This document shows, piece after piece, positions 1 through 7,796 of a DNA stretch of 64,000 nt (positions are counted from its first letter, which is position 1; every line of letters begins with the position of its first letter). The notes under the pieces were generated by a model, which saw only the letters and a program-made list of their open reading frames with translations, did no database searches and was not told the DNA's origin. Made by a program: the position numbers and the translations under genes. The DNA comes from Anaerolineae bacterium. GTDB taxonomy: Bacteria; Chloroflexota; Anaerolineae; Aggregatilineales; Phototrophicaceae. The stretch lies in contig JALHOR010000008.1 of NCBI GenBank assembly GCA_022842885.1, positions 28,296 through 92,295 on the forward strand, in the 5' to 3' direction.

Positions 1-394
1 CATCGTCATCGTTTAAATATTGGGCAAAATATTGGGCGATGCTTTTGGCATAAATTCCCCATGCATCGCGTTGTGCTGATAAACCATCTTCCGTGAGGAT
101 GGCGTAAAAGCCGCGGCGGTCTTGCGGGTCAATTTCGCGGCGCAAATAGCCTGCTTTCTCCAATTTATCTACCAAACGAGTTAAACCGCTGCGGCTAAGT
201 ACCACTTTTTCTGCCAAATCATGCATTCGCAATCGTCTATCAGGTGCTTCTGCTAGTTCAATCAGCACATCATACCAATGCAGTGGGATTTTTCCGGCAG
301 TTTGCAAATCACGATCCATAGCATCAATCAAACGAGCATGAGTCGTGATAAATAAACGCCAAGCGGTCAAACGCTGCGGATCAATTTTTGTCAT
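1..394 (-). CDS. MarR-family transcriptional regulator (C-terminus cut by window edge)
   Basis: The minus strand is open from the ATG at 392-394 to the window edge, giving 131 codons without a stop. It reads as a winged-helix MarR protein: an N-terminal helix (MTKIDPQRLTAWRLF), then a recognition-helix segment (LRMHDLAEKVVLSRSGLTR), then a wing with the family's DPQDRRG signature. MarR proteins are dimeric repressors, often released by phenolic or oxidative ligands. It diverges from the Rieske gene at 525, and the shared gap carries two near-identical palindromes that are its likely operators, so it probably controls itself and that gene. The last residues are outside the window. Confidence 0.9.
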   Translation of the reverse strand, partial: MTKIDPQRLTAWRLFITTHARLIDAMDRDLQTAGKIPLHWYDVLIELAEAPDRRLRMHDLAEKVVLSRSGLTRLVDKLEKAGYLRREIDPQDRRGFYAILTEDGLSAQRDAWGIYAKSIAQYFAQYLNDDD

Positions 395-444
395 AAAACA
401 CTTTCTGAAATTACCAAGTTCTATCACGATTCTAACACAAGATA

Positions 445-490
445 GTTGCATACGCAATCATTTTCTTTTATATTTAGTTGTATACGCAAC
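445..490. promoter_or_regulatory. Two tandem MarR-type operators
   Basis: Two imperfect palindromes, GTTGCATACGCAAT (445-458) and GTTGTATACGCAAC (477-490), share the core TTGyATACGCAA. Their centres are 32 bp apart, about three helical turns, so two repressor dimers would bind the same face of the DNA. They lie in the divergent gap between the MarR gene and the Rieske gene. The symmetry is seen directly. That MarR is the binder is inferred from the neighbourhood and from the usual MarR site form. Confidence 0.7.
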
Positions 491-524
491 TGTTGCACGC
501 ACAATCATATAAGGAGACCATGCC

Positions 525-836
525 ATGAAGTACCCTTTGTGTAACCTAAATGAGATCCCTGAAACCGGGACAAAACTCGTGGATTTTTTCGGGCGGCAAG
601 TCCATGTTTATAAATCCGGCGACAAAGTGCGGGCAGTTGCCAACACTTGTATGCATTTTGGGGGCCCGTTAGATTTTAACGAACAGGAATGCAAATTTGT
701 CTGCCAGTGGCATCAGGCAAAATTTGCGGCAGAGGATGGGCAGCGATTGAGTGGTCCTGCGCCTTCGCAATCCAAATTGATGTTCCTATCCACTCGCGTT
801 GAAGAGGGTGTTCTTCATTATGTGTGGGGCGAATAA
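525..836 (+). CDS. Rieske [2Fe-2S] ferredoxin-like protein
   Basis: A 103-residue stand-alone Rieske domain. The two cluster-binding loops are visible: Cys-Met-His (about residues 42-44) followed by Cys-Gln-Trp-His (about 60-63), so the cluster would have two Cys and two His ligands. There is no signal peptide or membrane segment, so a cytoplasmic electron carrier is expected, like the ferredoxin parts of dioxygenases or nitrite-reductase small-subunit-like proteins. AAGGAG at 511-516 fits the ATG at 525. No oxygenase or reductase partner is next to it. Probably repressed by the divergent MarR protein. The redox partner and substrate pathway cannot be told from the window. Confidence 0.88.
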   Translation: MKYPLCNLNEIPETGTKLVDFFGRQVHVYKSGDKVRAVANTCMHFGGPLDFNEQECKFVCQWHQAKFAAEDGQRLSGPAPSQSKLMFLSTRVEEGVLHYVWGE

Positions 837-844
837 GATAATTT

Positions 845-878
845 ATCGGCGGTATTCATGTGAATCCGCCGATTTTTG
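845..878 (+). terminator. Rho-independent terminator after the Rieske gene
   Basis: ATCGGCGG and CCGCCGAT (845-852 and 866-873) form a long stem, extended by ATTC/GAAT around a short loop and followed by TTTTT. It lies 9 bp after the Rieske stop and just before the convergent portal gene ends. Confidence 0.85.
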
Positions 879-885
879 GGGTTAA

Positions 886-2397
886 TTACACCGAGACCAA
901 CATCTCACGGGCATGGGCAAAAACAACTTTGACCGCCTCTTTATCCTGTGCCAGCAGTAGTTCCGCGCTGATGTCGAAGGCAATTTCGGATGGTAGCAGT
1001 GTCACACTAAACGGGCGCGAGTGGGGGCGCGTCAGCCGTTTGAGCGCGAAGCGTTCCCATTGCGCTAATTCTTCGCTGATGGTCGTGGCACTTTTTTCAG
1101 CAGGATTCGGACTCAAGTGCTGAGTCTGTTCTGAATTTTGAACATCATCTTTGCTCAAGTTATCTTGCTCAACATGCGTTTCTGAAAGCACTTGTTTTGA
1201 ATTGGTCTCCGTATCCTTTGTGGTTAGGTTTTTTGTTGTTAAATTCACGGGCAAGCTACCCCAAGCAACTGGCGCAAGCTGATAATATTTCTCGCGGATT
1301 TCGTTGATGCTCAGGATGCTTTGTGCTGTGCGAATCTCGTTTAGGCGGGTTTGCATGTCTGTTGGGCGAATATCTTCAAATTCCGCGATATGCTCCCCCG
1401 GATAAAACGGCAAAATCTCCTGCGTGATTTTTTGCGCTAGCCGCACCAATTTGGGATACAGCGTGCGCTCGATGAACATACGCTCGGCAACGGTGGCATT
1501 GGCTTCAGTGGCATTTTCGCTGACTAAGCCCACCGGAATACCAAAAATATTCAGGATTTCGTCGCGGTGTGCCTTGCGTCCCTGCAAAAAATCGAGTTCC
1601 GTGTGGGTTAGCCCAATGTTTTGCCATTCAACCGAGCCGCCGCGCAAAAATGCTGTCCGGCGTGAGGTGCCGCCGTAGCTACTACGCCATTCGCGCTTGA
1701 GACGTTCAAAATCGACATCACTGATAAAATCTTTGATGCTGACGACACCCGCTGGCACACCATTATCCTTGCCAAACGTATTGTAGTTCCAATGCGCCAT
1801 CGCCCGGTCACTCTGCACTGCCAACCGTGCTGCTTCCAACGCCGATAAACCATAATAATCATTCGCCGGATGCCAACGTTTAAAATGCACCACTTCCACC
1901 GTATCTAACGGAATGCGTTTGCCATCAATCTCATACAGATAGCCGCGAATGTAGTGCTGTGCATCTGGCACAATGGTGATTCTATCGGGGCGCAGCAACC
2001 AGATTTCGGCGGGCAATCCACGAGCATCCCCCGCCAAATACCAATAGGCATTGCCCATCAATTCCAGAAATCCAAGCGTCTGTTCCAACAATTCAAATTG
2101 GCTCAGATACGGGTTCGGGTTTGCCAGCAAGCGTTCCAACGGATGATTCGTCACCTCTAGCCGTTGTTCGCCTTGCTGACGATAGACTTTTAACGGCACT
2201 AATGCCCCCGCTTCGGCAATGCGATTCACTGCTACATATACATAGGGCGATTGCTGATACACGCCGGACTGTGCGACTTGCGCCAGCATATTGCCGCCGT
2301 GCCAATCATTATGTACCGCCACCGCTTCGATATGCGGGATTTGGCGGCGCAAGGTTTGCCGCCGGGGCTGAAATAAATTGCTCAACCAGTTCAACAT
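886..2397 (-). CDS. Phage portal protein, HK97 family, isolated gene
   Basis: The protein has 503 residues from the ATG at 2395-2397, which is preceded by AGAGGAAA. The open frame extends upstream without a better start. It carries the HK97-portal pattern: an N-terminal segment about multiple segments of a virus portal (PYVYVAVNRIAEA), the NPNPYLSQFELLEQT region, GNAYWYL, LRPDRI, and the conserved core NIFGIPVGLVSENATEAN with a downstream E-R-x-L-x-P. Portals form the dodecameric DNA channel of tailed-phage heads. The C-terminal 110 residues are low-complexity and then a short helical tail. No terminase, protease, capsid or tail gene lies beside it, so it is a lone relic, a domesticated gene, or part of a dispersed gene-transfer-agent-like set. 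The frame is intact with normal codon use, which argues against old decay. Confidence 0.85.
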   Translation of the reverse strand: MLNWLSNLFQPRRQTLRRQIPHIEAVAVHNDWHGGNMLAQVAQSGVYQQSPYVYVAVNRIAEAGALVPLKVYRQQGEQRLEVTNHPLERLLANPNPYLSQFELLEQTLGFLELMGNAYWYLAGDARGLPAEIWLLRPDRITIVPDAQHYIRGYLYEIDGKRIPLDTVEVVHFKRWHPANDYYGLSALEAARLAVQSDRAMAHWNYNTFGKDNGVPAGVVSIKDFISDVDFERLKREWRSSYGGTSRRTAFLRGGSVEWQNIGLTHTELDFLQGRKAHRDEILNIFGIPVGLVSENATEANATVAERMFIERTLYPKLVRLAQKITQEILPFYPGEHIAEFEDIRPTDMQTRLNEIRTAQSILSINEIREKYYQLAPVAWGSLPVNLTTKNLTTKDTETNSKQVLSETHVEQDNLSKDDVQNSEQTQHLSPNPAEKSATTISEELAQWERFALKRLTRPHSRPFSVTLLPSEIAFDISAELLLAQDKEAVKVVFAHAREMLVSV

Positions 2398-2735
2398 GGC
2401 TGTTTCCTCTCTGCGCGTCGTGCGCCTATAGAAAATCGGTACACTCAGCGTAGCAGATTTGGCAAGGTAAATGGCGAACATTTGGTCGAACATTTGGAAC
2501 GTTTTTTGTGGTTTACCAACGCCAAATATCATCACAGAGCCACGAAATCACTATGAGCTACGCGCACCATCAAAGATGAAAAATGTCGTTGCTCAGAGCA
2601 TTTCAGTATGTCAGCGATTAGTTTTTAGCTTTGTACTTTTGAATTGTTACTTTTGACTCAGCACTGTTTCAGAGCAGAACACCGAGCTTTCACAGAGAAA
2701 ATAGCGAATCACGAAATTGCTAGGGGTATAATGAT
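2398..2735. other. Intergenic region with repeat relics
   Basis: No convincing gene in about 340 bases. It contains worn copies of dispersed repeats: TGACTCAGCACT near 2654 matches the repeat at 35.8 kb and 55.3 kb, and a piece near 2690-2705 (CTTTCACAGAGAAAAT) resembles the tandem repeat unit at 48.2-48.5 kb. The promoter of the portal gene should lie at its left end, but no clear -35/-10 pair is seen. Confidence 0.5.
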
Positions 2736-4343
2736 TTATCGGCGCAATAGGCGTAGCGGCAGCGCCAAAACCCGCCTAAAAATAGATAGTACAAAAGACA
2801 AGAGTCGCACTGATACTTCTGGGGATTTGGGCTGCAATACTGGATAGGCTTCTAAATCATGCGCGGCGAGAACTGCGTTGGCGGCGGCGATGCCTGTTGT
2901 TGCGGCGCGTTCCATCCAGAAGGACGGTGTATCGTAGCCAATCCAATCACCGCACGCATGAAGTTTTTGCCAAGGGGTTTGAACGTGCAAGCTCTCAGCA
3001 GTTGGTACGCGAAAGCGCGTATGCACTTTGCTATTGCGACGCACTGTGCCATGAATAAACGTATTGCGTAATTCGGGGAATGCCCGCTGCACTTCGGCAA
3101 CCGCCAAAATCAACAGATGATTATCCGATTGGTCAAGCAAGCTATCTGCACCGTAAAAATGCACTTCGATGGCGCTGCCGCCTGTTTGCTCATGCCATGT
3201 CGTAAATTCAGGGTATAGACGATGCAGCCAGAAAAAATTATCTGGGGCAAAATCGCCCGTGAACATGCCGCCGGGCGTGCCGGGGCGTGGCACAGCACTG
3301 AACCACAAGCGCACGACGCTACAGCGCACTGCTGCCGGAAATATCATGGTTTGCGCTTCGGCGGCGGTATCCCGGCTATTCAGCAGCAAGCGGGCTGCGC
3401 CGGGGGCATTGGTCGCCAGAATGATATGATGGGCATACACTGATTTGATGCTTTTTTGCGTGGAATCTTCAACAAGAATGCGCCAATACCCTGTTTGTAG
3501 GGTCGAGGCATGCCTCGACCTTACTGAATCATTTGCTTCTCGAATCATTTCTAATTTCGTGACTGTCACAGCTTGCAGCAATGCGCCGCCGTGTGCCGTG
3601 AACGAGTCAATCAACGGTTGAAGCACGCTACGATGGGGGTTATCGGGGAAATATGCCATCTGCCAAGAGTCGCGGCGTAGCATGGTATAAAAGCGCAAAG
3701 CGGCAATGAAAGCACTCAAGTCTATCTCGTCGGGGTGTGCCGCCAGCAAATTCGCGCCGAGACCAGTGAAGGTTGCCCGTAAATTGGGCGTCCAGCCGCG
3801 GAAATATTCGCGCATGGTTAGCCCATCCAACGCCCGTTTTTCTTTTAGAGGGTCTATGCCAACGGTCAATAAAATGCTGACCAACAAACCGGGCAGCGAT
3901 AAAAAATCCAAGGGCGTAATCGTTGCCCAAATGTGGGGATGAAACAACAATTGGAGATAATGCAGCGGCGCGGGAATCCAGCGAGAACGAACCGCATTGC
4001 CCGCTTCGATGCGGCGCACTTCGCGCCCCCAACGATTAATCCATTCTTCGCCGGGGGAGGGTATTAAGGTGGTGGTGGTAAATCGTGCTAAGGTGGCGCG
4101 TAAATTTTCGTAGCCGCCCCACACGGCATGAACACCATGTTCCGGCATGAACGACCATGTTTGCCCATGATGTTCAATCATATCGGGGTCGCCGCCTGCC
4201 AAACGCCCGCCTGCCCACAGCGCGTCGGCATCCAATACCAGCGGCGGCACACCTTTTGCTGCTAAATGCGCCGCGGCGGTTAAGCCTGCCACGCCGCCGC
4301 CAATGATGACCACCGGAAAAATGGTGTTGTCGTTATCCGTCAT
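2736..4343 (-). CDS. FAD-dependent amine oxidase/desaturase-like oxidoreductase
   Basis: A 535-residue flavoprotein. The N-terminus has the dinucleotide-binding signature VVIIGGGVAGLTAAAHLA (about residues 11-28), then an acidic residue ending beta2, and a GGRLAGG motif like that of phytoene-desaturase and squalene-associated desaturase relatives. A C-terminal GDWIGY segment fits the second FAD contact. The family oxidises or desaturates isoprenoid or amine substrates; the exact substrate is unknown. The ATG overlaps the stop of the upstream glycosyltransferase (ATGA), so the two are translationally coupled. Residues near 275-290 (VRSRHASTLQT) are encoded by a palindromic repeat inserted in frame (see 3497-3524), probably a surface loop. 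A carotenoid or glycolipid pathway with the neighbouring transferase is possible but not shown. Confidence 0.8.
   Translation of the reverse strand: MTDNDNTIFPVVIIGGGVAGLTAAAHLAAKGVPPLVLDADALWAGGRLAGGDPDMIEHHGQTWSFMPEHGVHAVWGGYENLRATLARFTTTTLIPSPGEEWINRWGREVRRIEAGNAVRSRWIPAPLHYLQLLFHPHIWATITPLDFLSLPGLLVSILLTVGIDPLKEKRALDGLTMREYFRGWTPNLRATFTGLGANLLAAHPDEIDLSAFIAALRFYTMLRRDSWQMAYFPDNPHRSVLQPLIDSFTAHGGALLQAVTVTKLEMIREANDSVRSRHASTLQTGYWRILVEDSTQKSIKSVYAHHIILATNAPGAARLLLNSRDTAAEAQTMIFPAAVRCSVVRLWFSAVPRPGTPGGMFTGDFAPDNFFWLHRLYPEFTTWHEQTGGSAIEVHFYGADSLLDQSDNHLLILAVAEVQRAFPELRNTFIHGTVRRNSKVHTRFRVPTAESLHVQTPWQKLHACGDWIGYDTPSFWMERAATTGIAAANAVLAAHDLEAYPVLQPKSPEVSVRLLSFVLSIFRRVLALPLRLLRR
3497..3524. repeat. 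Palindromic repeat core inside the oxidoreductase gene
   Basis: A 28-bp near-perfect palindrome centred on GCATGC, with arms GTAGGGTCGAGG and CCTCGACCTTAC. The same core occurs between genes at 40740, 42418 and, with changed arms, at 51873 and 56510. Here it is read through in frame and supplies about nine residues of the protein. Confidence 0.85.
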
Positions 4344-5464
4344 GCGTTTTTTGCCGCCTGCTCATAACTTTTGATGGTTAAGGCAGCATTCGTTTCCCAC
4401 TGGAATTTTTTCGCGGTTTCCAGTCCGGCGGTGCGTGCCTGTTCGCGCCAGATGGCATCATGAGTTGCCCGCTGCAATGCCGCTGTCCATGCGGCAATAT
4501 CATTGGGCGGCAAACATAACCCTGCGTCAGCCGCAATTTCTGGCAGCGATGAGACATTCGATGTGATAACCGGTGTACCACATGCCATCGCTTCTAGCAC
4601 AGGCAGTCCGAAGCCTTCAAACACCGATGGATAAATGAACGTCTCGGCGGCGTTATACCACAATGCCAATTCTTCGGCGGGTACAAAGCCCGGCAGCGAC
4701 ACGGCATTTTGCAATTGATGACGTTCTATCGCCGCAAAAATGGGCGCATAATCCCAGCCTTTACCCCCCGCCAACACCAACGGCAAACGGTCAGAAGCAG
4801 GCAATTGGGCATAGGCTTCTAATAACATCGGTAAATTTTTACGCGGCTCTAGTGTACCCACAAATAACCAAAATCGCGCTGGTAAATTTTTTTGCTGCCG
4901 GAATGCCGTTACCGCATGTTCTGGCAAGCGCCGATGCTGCGTCGTATCGTAACCGGGGTGGGTGACGACGATTTTTTCGGGTGGAATATGCAGCAGTTGG
5001 ATTAAATCTTGGGCGGTGCTGTGACTGATTGCCAATACTTTTTGAGCGCGTTGGCAGGTTAATGCCGTGAAAAAACGCAAGTATAATCGCCGCGCTGTAG
5101 ACAAGCGTTCTGGATAATGCATAAAACTTAAGTCATACACCGTGACGACGGTTGGCACAGGCAGCACCAGCGGCGCGACGAATGCCAGCGCGTGATACAC
5201 ATCAAAATCGCGCAAATCTCGCGGCTGAAGCAATTGCTCCCACACGATGCGTTTAGTCGGTGATTCAGTATCCCATGCCGCGCGACGCATGTGGATATTG
5301 GCATATTCAGCTTGATTCGCCCGCCCGACCAGCGCCGTAAAGCGCCAGTCTGGTGGTGCTGCCGCCGGCAGATGGCGCAGCACATGATGAATATAATTAT
5401 GAATACCTGCGGCGCGATACCCCGGTTGGCTTGCAAGCAAATGTGCGTTGAGTCCGATGTGCAT
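4340..5464 (-). CDS. Glycosyltransferase family 4 (GT-B fold)
   Basis: A 374-residue retaining-type glycosyltransferase. The N-terminal half opens with MHIGLNAHLL and a Gly-rich acceptor loop (AAGIHNY). The C-terminal half carries the nucleotide-sugar site: FVGTLEPRKNLPMLLEAY (about 200-217) and the E-x7-E motif PSVFEGFGLPVLEAMACGTPVI (split here as FEGFGLPVLEAMACG). It would transfer a sugar from a nucleotide-sugar donor to a lipid or polysaccharide acceptor at the inner membrane. There is no membrane segment. It follows the histidine-kinase gene by 8 bp and overlaps the oxidoreductase start. No clear ribosome site precedes it, consistent with coupling to the upstream gene. Donor and acceptor are unknown. 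Confidence 0.88.
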   Translation of the reverse strand: MHIGLNAHLLASQPGYRAAGIHNYIHHVLRHLPAAAPPDWRFTALVGRANQAEYANIHMRRAAWDTESPTKRIVWEQLLQPRDLRDFDVYHALAFVAPLVLPVPTVVTVYDLSFMHYPERLSTARRLYLRFFTALTCQRAQKVLAISHSTAQDLIQLLHIPPEKIVVTHPGYDTTQHRRLPEHAVTAFRQQKNLPARFWLFVGTLEPRKNLPMLLEAYAQLPASDRLPLVLAGGKGWDYAPIFAAIERHQLQNAVSLPGFVPAEELALWYNAAETFIYPSVFEGFGLPVLEAMACGTPVITSNVSSLPEIAADAGLCLPPNDIAAWTAALQRATHDAIWREQARTAGLETAKKFQWETNAALTIKSYEQAAKNA

Positions 5465-5472
5465 GAGGATTT

Positions 5473-6504
5473 TTAACCGGGGGTGTTATCGGCAACAGGC
5501 AGCGTGAAATGAACGGTAGTGCCTTTATTCAATTCGTTCTCAATCCAAATACGCCCACCATGTTTTTCGATGATGTGGCGAGTGAGGTTTAGACCGTGAG
5601 GATTATCAAAAACATCTGACCAATATCTTGCATCGTGTAAACCATCAATCTGAACAGTTACAAGAATTACATTATCTTTTTGATTTACACGAATAACGAT
5701 GTTCTTCTGTGCCGTGTGTTTATAAGCGTTATTAATTAATTCATAAAATACTATACCTAAACTTGTCGAATCGCATTTAACGAAAGGCAATTCGTCAGGA
5801 ATATCTAAGATTAATTGTTGATCTGAGTATTCTATGTGGCGTTCAAATATAAAAATACTTTTTTGAAGAAGTGATTTGAGCGACGATGTTTCACGAGAAA
5901 CCCATAAATTATCAGCATTCATAAGGGCTAAAAAGCGATACCATTCTAGCATTTGCCATGTATGTGTACCAAAGCGATGAATTTCGTTTATTAGTGATAG
6001 TAAATTTTCTTGTTCAAAATCTCCCTTTTCTATTAAGTGTCGTACCAATTCAGTATATACAGTTACAGGAGTAAATACTGCTAAAAGATCATGTCTTAGA
6101 TTCGTAACATATTGGGCAATTGCTTTTGCCTCCTGTTTTTGCTGCCCCAAACTTTGGACGATACGATGTTTCAAAAGTGTTGCTGAAAACGGCTTGGTCA
6201 GAAAATCCACCAATGGTTTTTTGAGAACTGCATTCAAATTATCGAGTTCATCTTCGTTGGCGAGTAAAAGCGTAGGAATATCTGGCACACCATAGCGCCA
6301 CGATTCTCCGATTTGTTCATAGAAATTAACGTCCTGCACCGCCGCTGTGTCTACTAGGGCAATCACCACATCTGCCATTTTCGCCAAAACTTCAGTGTGG
6401 TTTTCAACCGTGATTTCTGGAACAAGAAGCACAGCATACTCCGATAGCGATTGCACCGTTTCTATGATGTGTGGGTCGCTGCTGATGAGGAGTAATTGCG
6501 GCAT
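5473..6504 (-). CDS. Hybrid response-regulator/sensor histidine kinase
   Basis: The protein has 343 residues from the ATG at 6502-6504; a TTG four codons upstream is an alternative start. An N-terminal receiver domain is seen: acidic residues after the first strand (ISSDP), the phospho-acceptor region ALVDTA, and the late lysine in FLTKPF. Then comes a dimerisation helix with NLRHDLLAVFTP, where the His is the likely autophosphorylation site, and an ATPase domain with ELINNAYKHT (N box) and a final HGGRIWIENELNKGTTVHF (G2 box). The usual DxGxG box is poorly kept. Receiver-first architecture with no membrane segment suggests a cytosolic phosphorelay member that receives phosphate or signal from another kinase. 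No cognate regulator is adjacent. A+T-richer than its neighbours in the central part. Confidence 0.82.
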   Translation of the reverse strand: MPQLLLISSDPHIIETVQSLSEYAVLLVPEITVENHTEVLAKMADVVIALVDTAAVQDVNFYEQIGESWRYGVPDIPTLLLANEDELDNLNAVLKKPLVDFLTKPFSATLLKHRIVQSLGQQKQEAKAIAQYVTNLRHDLLAVFTPVTVYTELVRHLIEKGDFEQENLLSLINEIHRFGTHTWQMLEWYRFLALMNADNLWVSRETSSLKSLLQKSIFIFERHIEYSDQQLILDIPDELPFVKCDSTSLGIVFYELINNAYKHTAQKNIVIRVNQKDNVILVTVQIDGLHDARYWSDVFDNPHGLNLTRHIIEKHGGRIWIENELNKGTTVHFTLPVADNTPG

Positions 6505-6530
6505 GGGGGTATCCAATCTACTTGAACATT

Positions 6531-6616
6531 ATCCCCACCCCTGCCCCTCCCCATTTCATGGAGAGGGATTCTCATTCCCCCTCTCTACGTAGTGGAGAGG
6601 GGGCTAGGGGGTGAGG
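6531..6616. repeat. Dispersed C/G-run hairpin repeat
   Basis: Pyrimidine-rich then purine-rich stretch: CCCCACCCCTGCCCCTCC, and further on CCCCCTCTC pairing with GGAGAGGGGG around TACGTAG. This is a familiar bacterial intergenic repeat design. It fills the gap between the epimerase stop and the kinase start and could form a strong hairpin in either transcript. Confidence 0.6.
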
Positions 6617-7651
6617 TTAAAACACCATCTTCGCCAGCTTCAACACACCTTGACTCCAAGGCACACGGTGCGAGACGCCGGTTTGATTTTCAAACACATG
6701 CAAATTATCGAGATACCATTGGTAATTGCGAATCATGGCTTGTTTGTTGCTGTACTTGGGCTTGTAACCCAAAATGCGTTCAGCTTTTTCAATCGAGACA
6801 AATGAATCTTTGCTGGCAGTCTCGTACACCCACTTATACAGCGGCGAGATGCCCATGCTCTCTAGCAGCCGCAGCGTCCAGATGGCAGGTTCAGCGGGCA
6901 GCGGGATAATACGCTTGCCAAATCCGGCATAATCCAACACTGCCTGATAATCTTCCGCAAACGTCGTAAATTCTTTCGCGCCAATGTTGAATGTATCGTT
7001 GACTTTATCCGTATCTAATGTGGCACACAGATAAATGGCATCGCATAAATCTTCTACATCCAGCAGTTGATAACGATTTTTGCCGTTGCCCAATACGGGA
7101 AAATTTTTACCATCCTTCGCCCAATCATATAGCAGTGCGAACACACCCAAGCGTTCCGGTCCCACGAAAGATTTGGGGCGAATCACCGGAACACACAGGC
7201 GGTCACGATATTTGAAGCATTCTTCTTCGGCGGCAATTTTCGCTTTGCCATACGGTCCCACACCATCCAGTTTATCGGTTTCAAATAACGGATGATGGTC
7301 AGGAATACCGTATACTGCCGTAGACGAAATATGGATGAAGCGTTCCGCGCCGTGTTGATGTGCCGCTTCGATAACGTTGCGCGAACCATCAATATCCGTC
7401 GTGTAAATATCTTCGGCTTTATACAGGGGCAGTGCCGCCGCCGTATGAATGACAATATTCACGCCCTGCATGGCTTTATCTACAGCGGCTTTATCCCGAA
7501 TATCGCCCTTAATTTCAATGATTTTGCCGCGTTCTGGATAATCAAACGGCGCAATATCCAGCGAGACCACCTCATGCCCACGTTCCAATAAATACCGTGC
7601 CATGTTGATACCAAGGAAGCCCGCGCCCCCCGTGATTAAATAGCGTGCCAT
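6617..7651 (-). CDS. NAD(P)-dependent epimerase/dehydratase (extended SDR)
   Basis: A 344-residue extended short-chain dehydrogenase. The cofactor site GGAGFLG follows the first strand (residues about 8-14), D and R residues that read the cofactor ribose lie near 32-40 (SLDIAPFDYPERG), and the catalytic Ser (HISSTAVYG) and Tyr-x3-Lys (PYGKAK) are in place. Members interconvert nucleotide-sugars or act on 3-beta-hydroxysteroid-like alcohols. A good ribosome site (GGAGAAAC) precedes the ATG. It is the first gene of a leftward run that continues with the histidine kinase, GT4 and oxidoreductase genes, though the C/G repeat separates it from the kinase. Substrate not determined. Confidence 0.87.
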   Translation of the reverse strand: MARYLITGGAGFLGINMARYLLERGHEVVSLDIAPFDYPERGKIIEIKGDIRDKAAVDKAMQGVNIVIHTAAALPLYKAEDIYTTDIDGSRNVIEAAHQHGAERFIHISSTAVYGIPDHHPLFETDKLDGVGPYGKAKIAAEEECFKYRDRLCVPVIRPKSFVGPERLGVFALLYDWAKDGKNFPVLGNGKNRYQLLDVEDLCDAIYLCATLDTDKVNDTFNIGAKEFTTFAEDYQAVLDYAGFGKRIIPLPAEPAIWTLRLLESMGISPLYKWVYETASKDSFVSIEKAERILGYKPKYSNKQAMIRNYQWYLDNLHVFENQTGVSHRVPWSQGVLKLAKMVF

Positions 7652-7796
7652 TGTTTCTCCACTTGAAAAATATGAGTCAAATCATCGTCAGAATAAGCTC
7701 ATTATAAAACGGGGATAGCACAGAAAGAATTGTCCTCATTATAAGCGGCGCGAGTCTAGCGATGTGTGGGGCAGCGGTCAATTCTGAATTTGCCAA

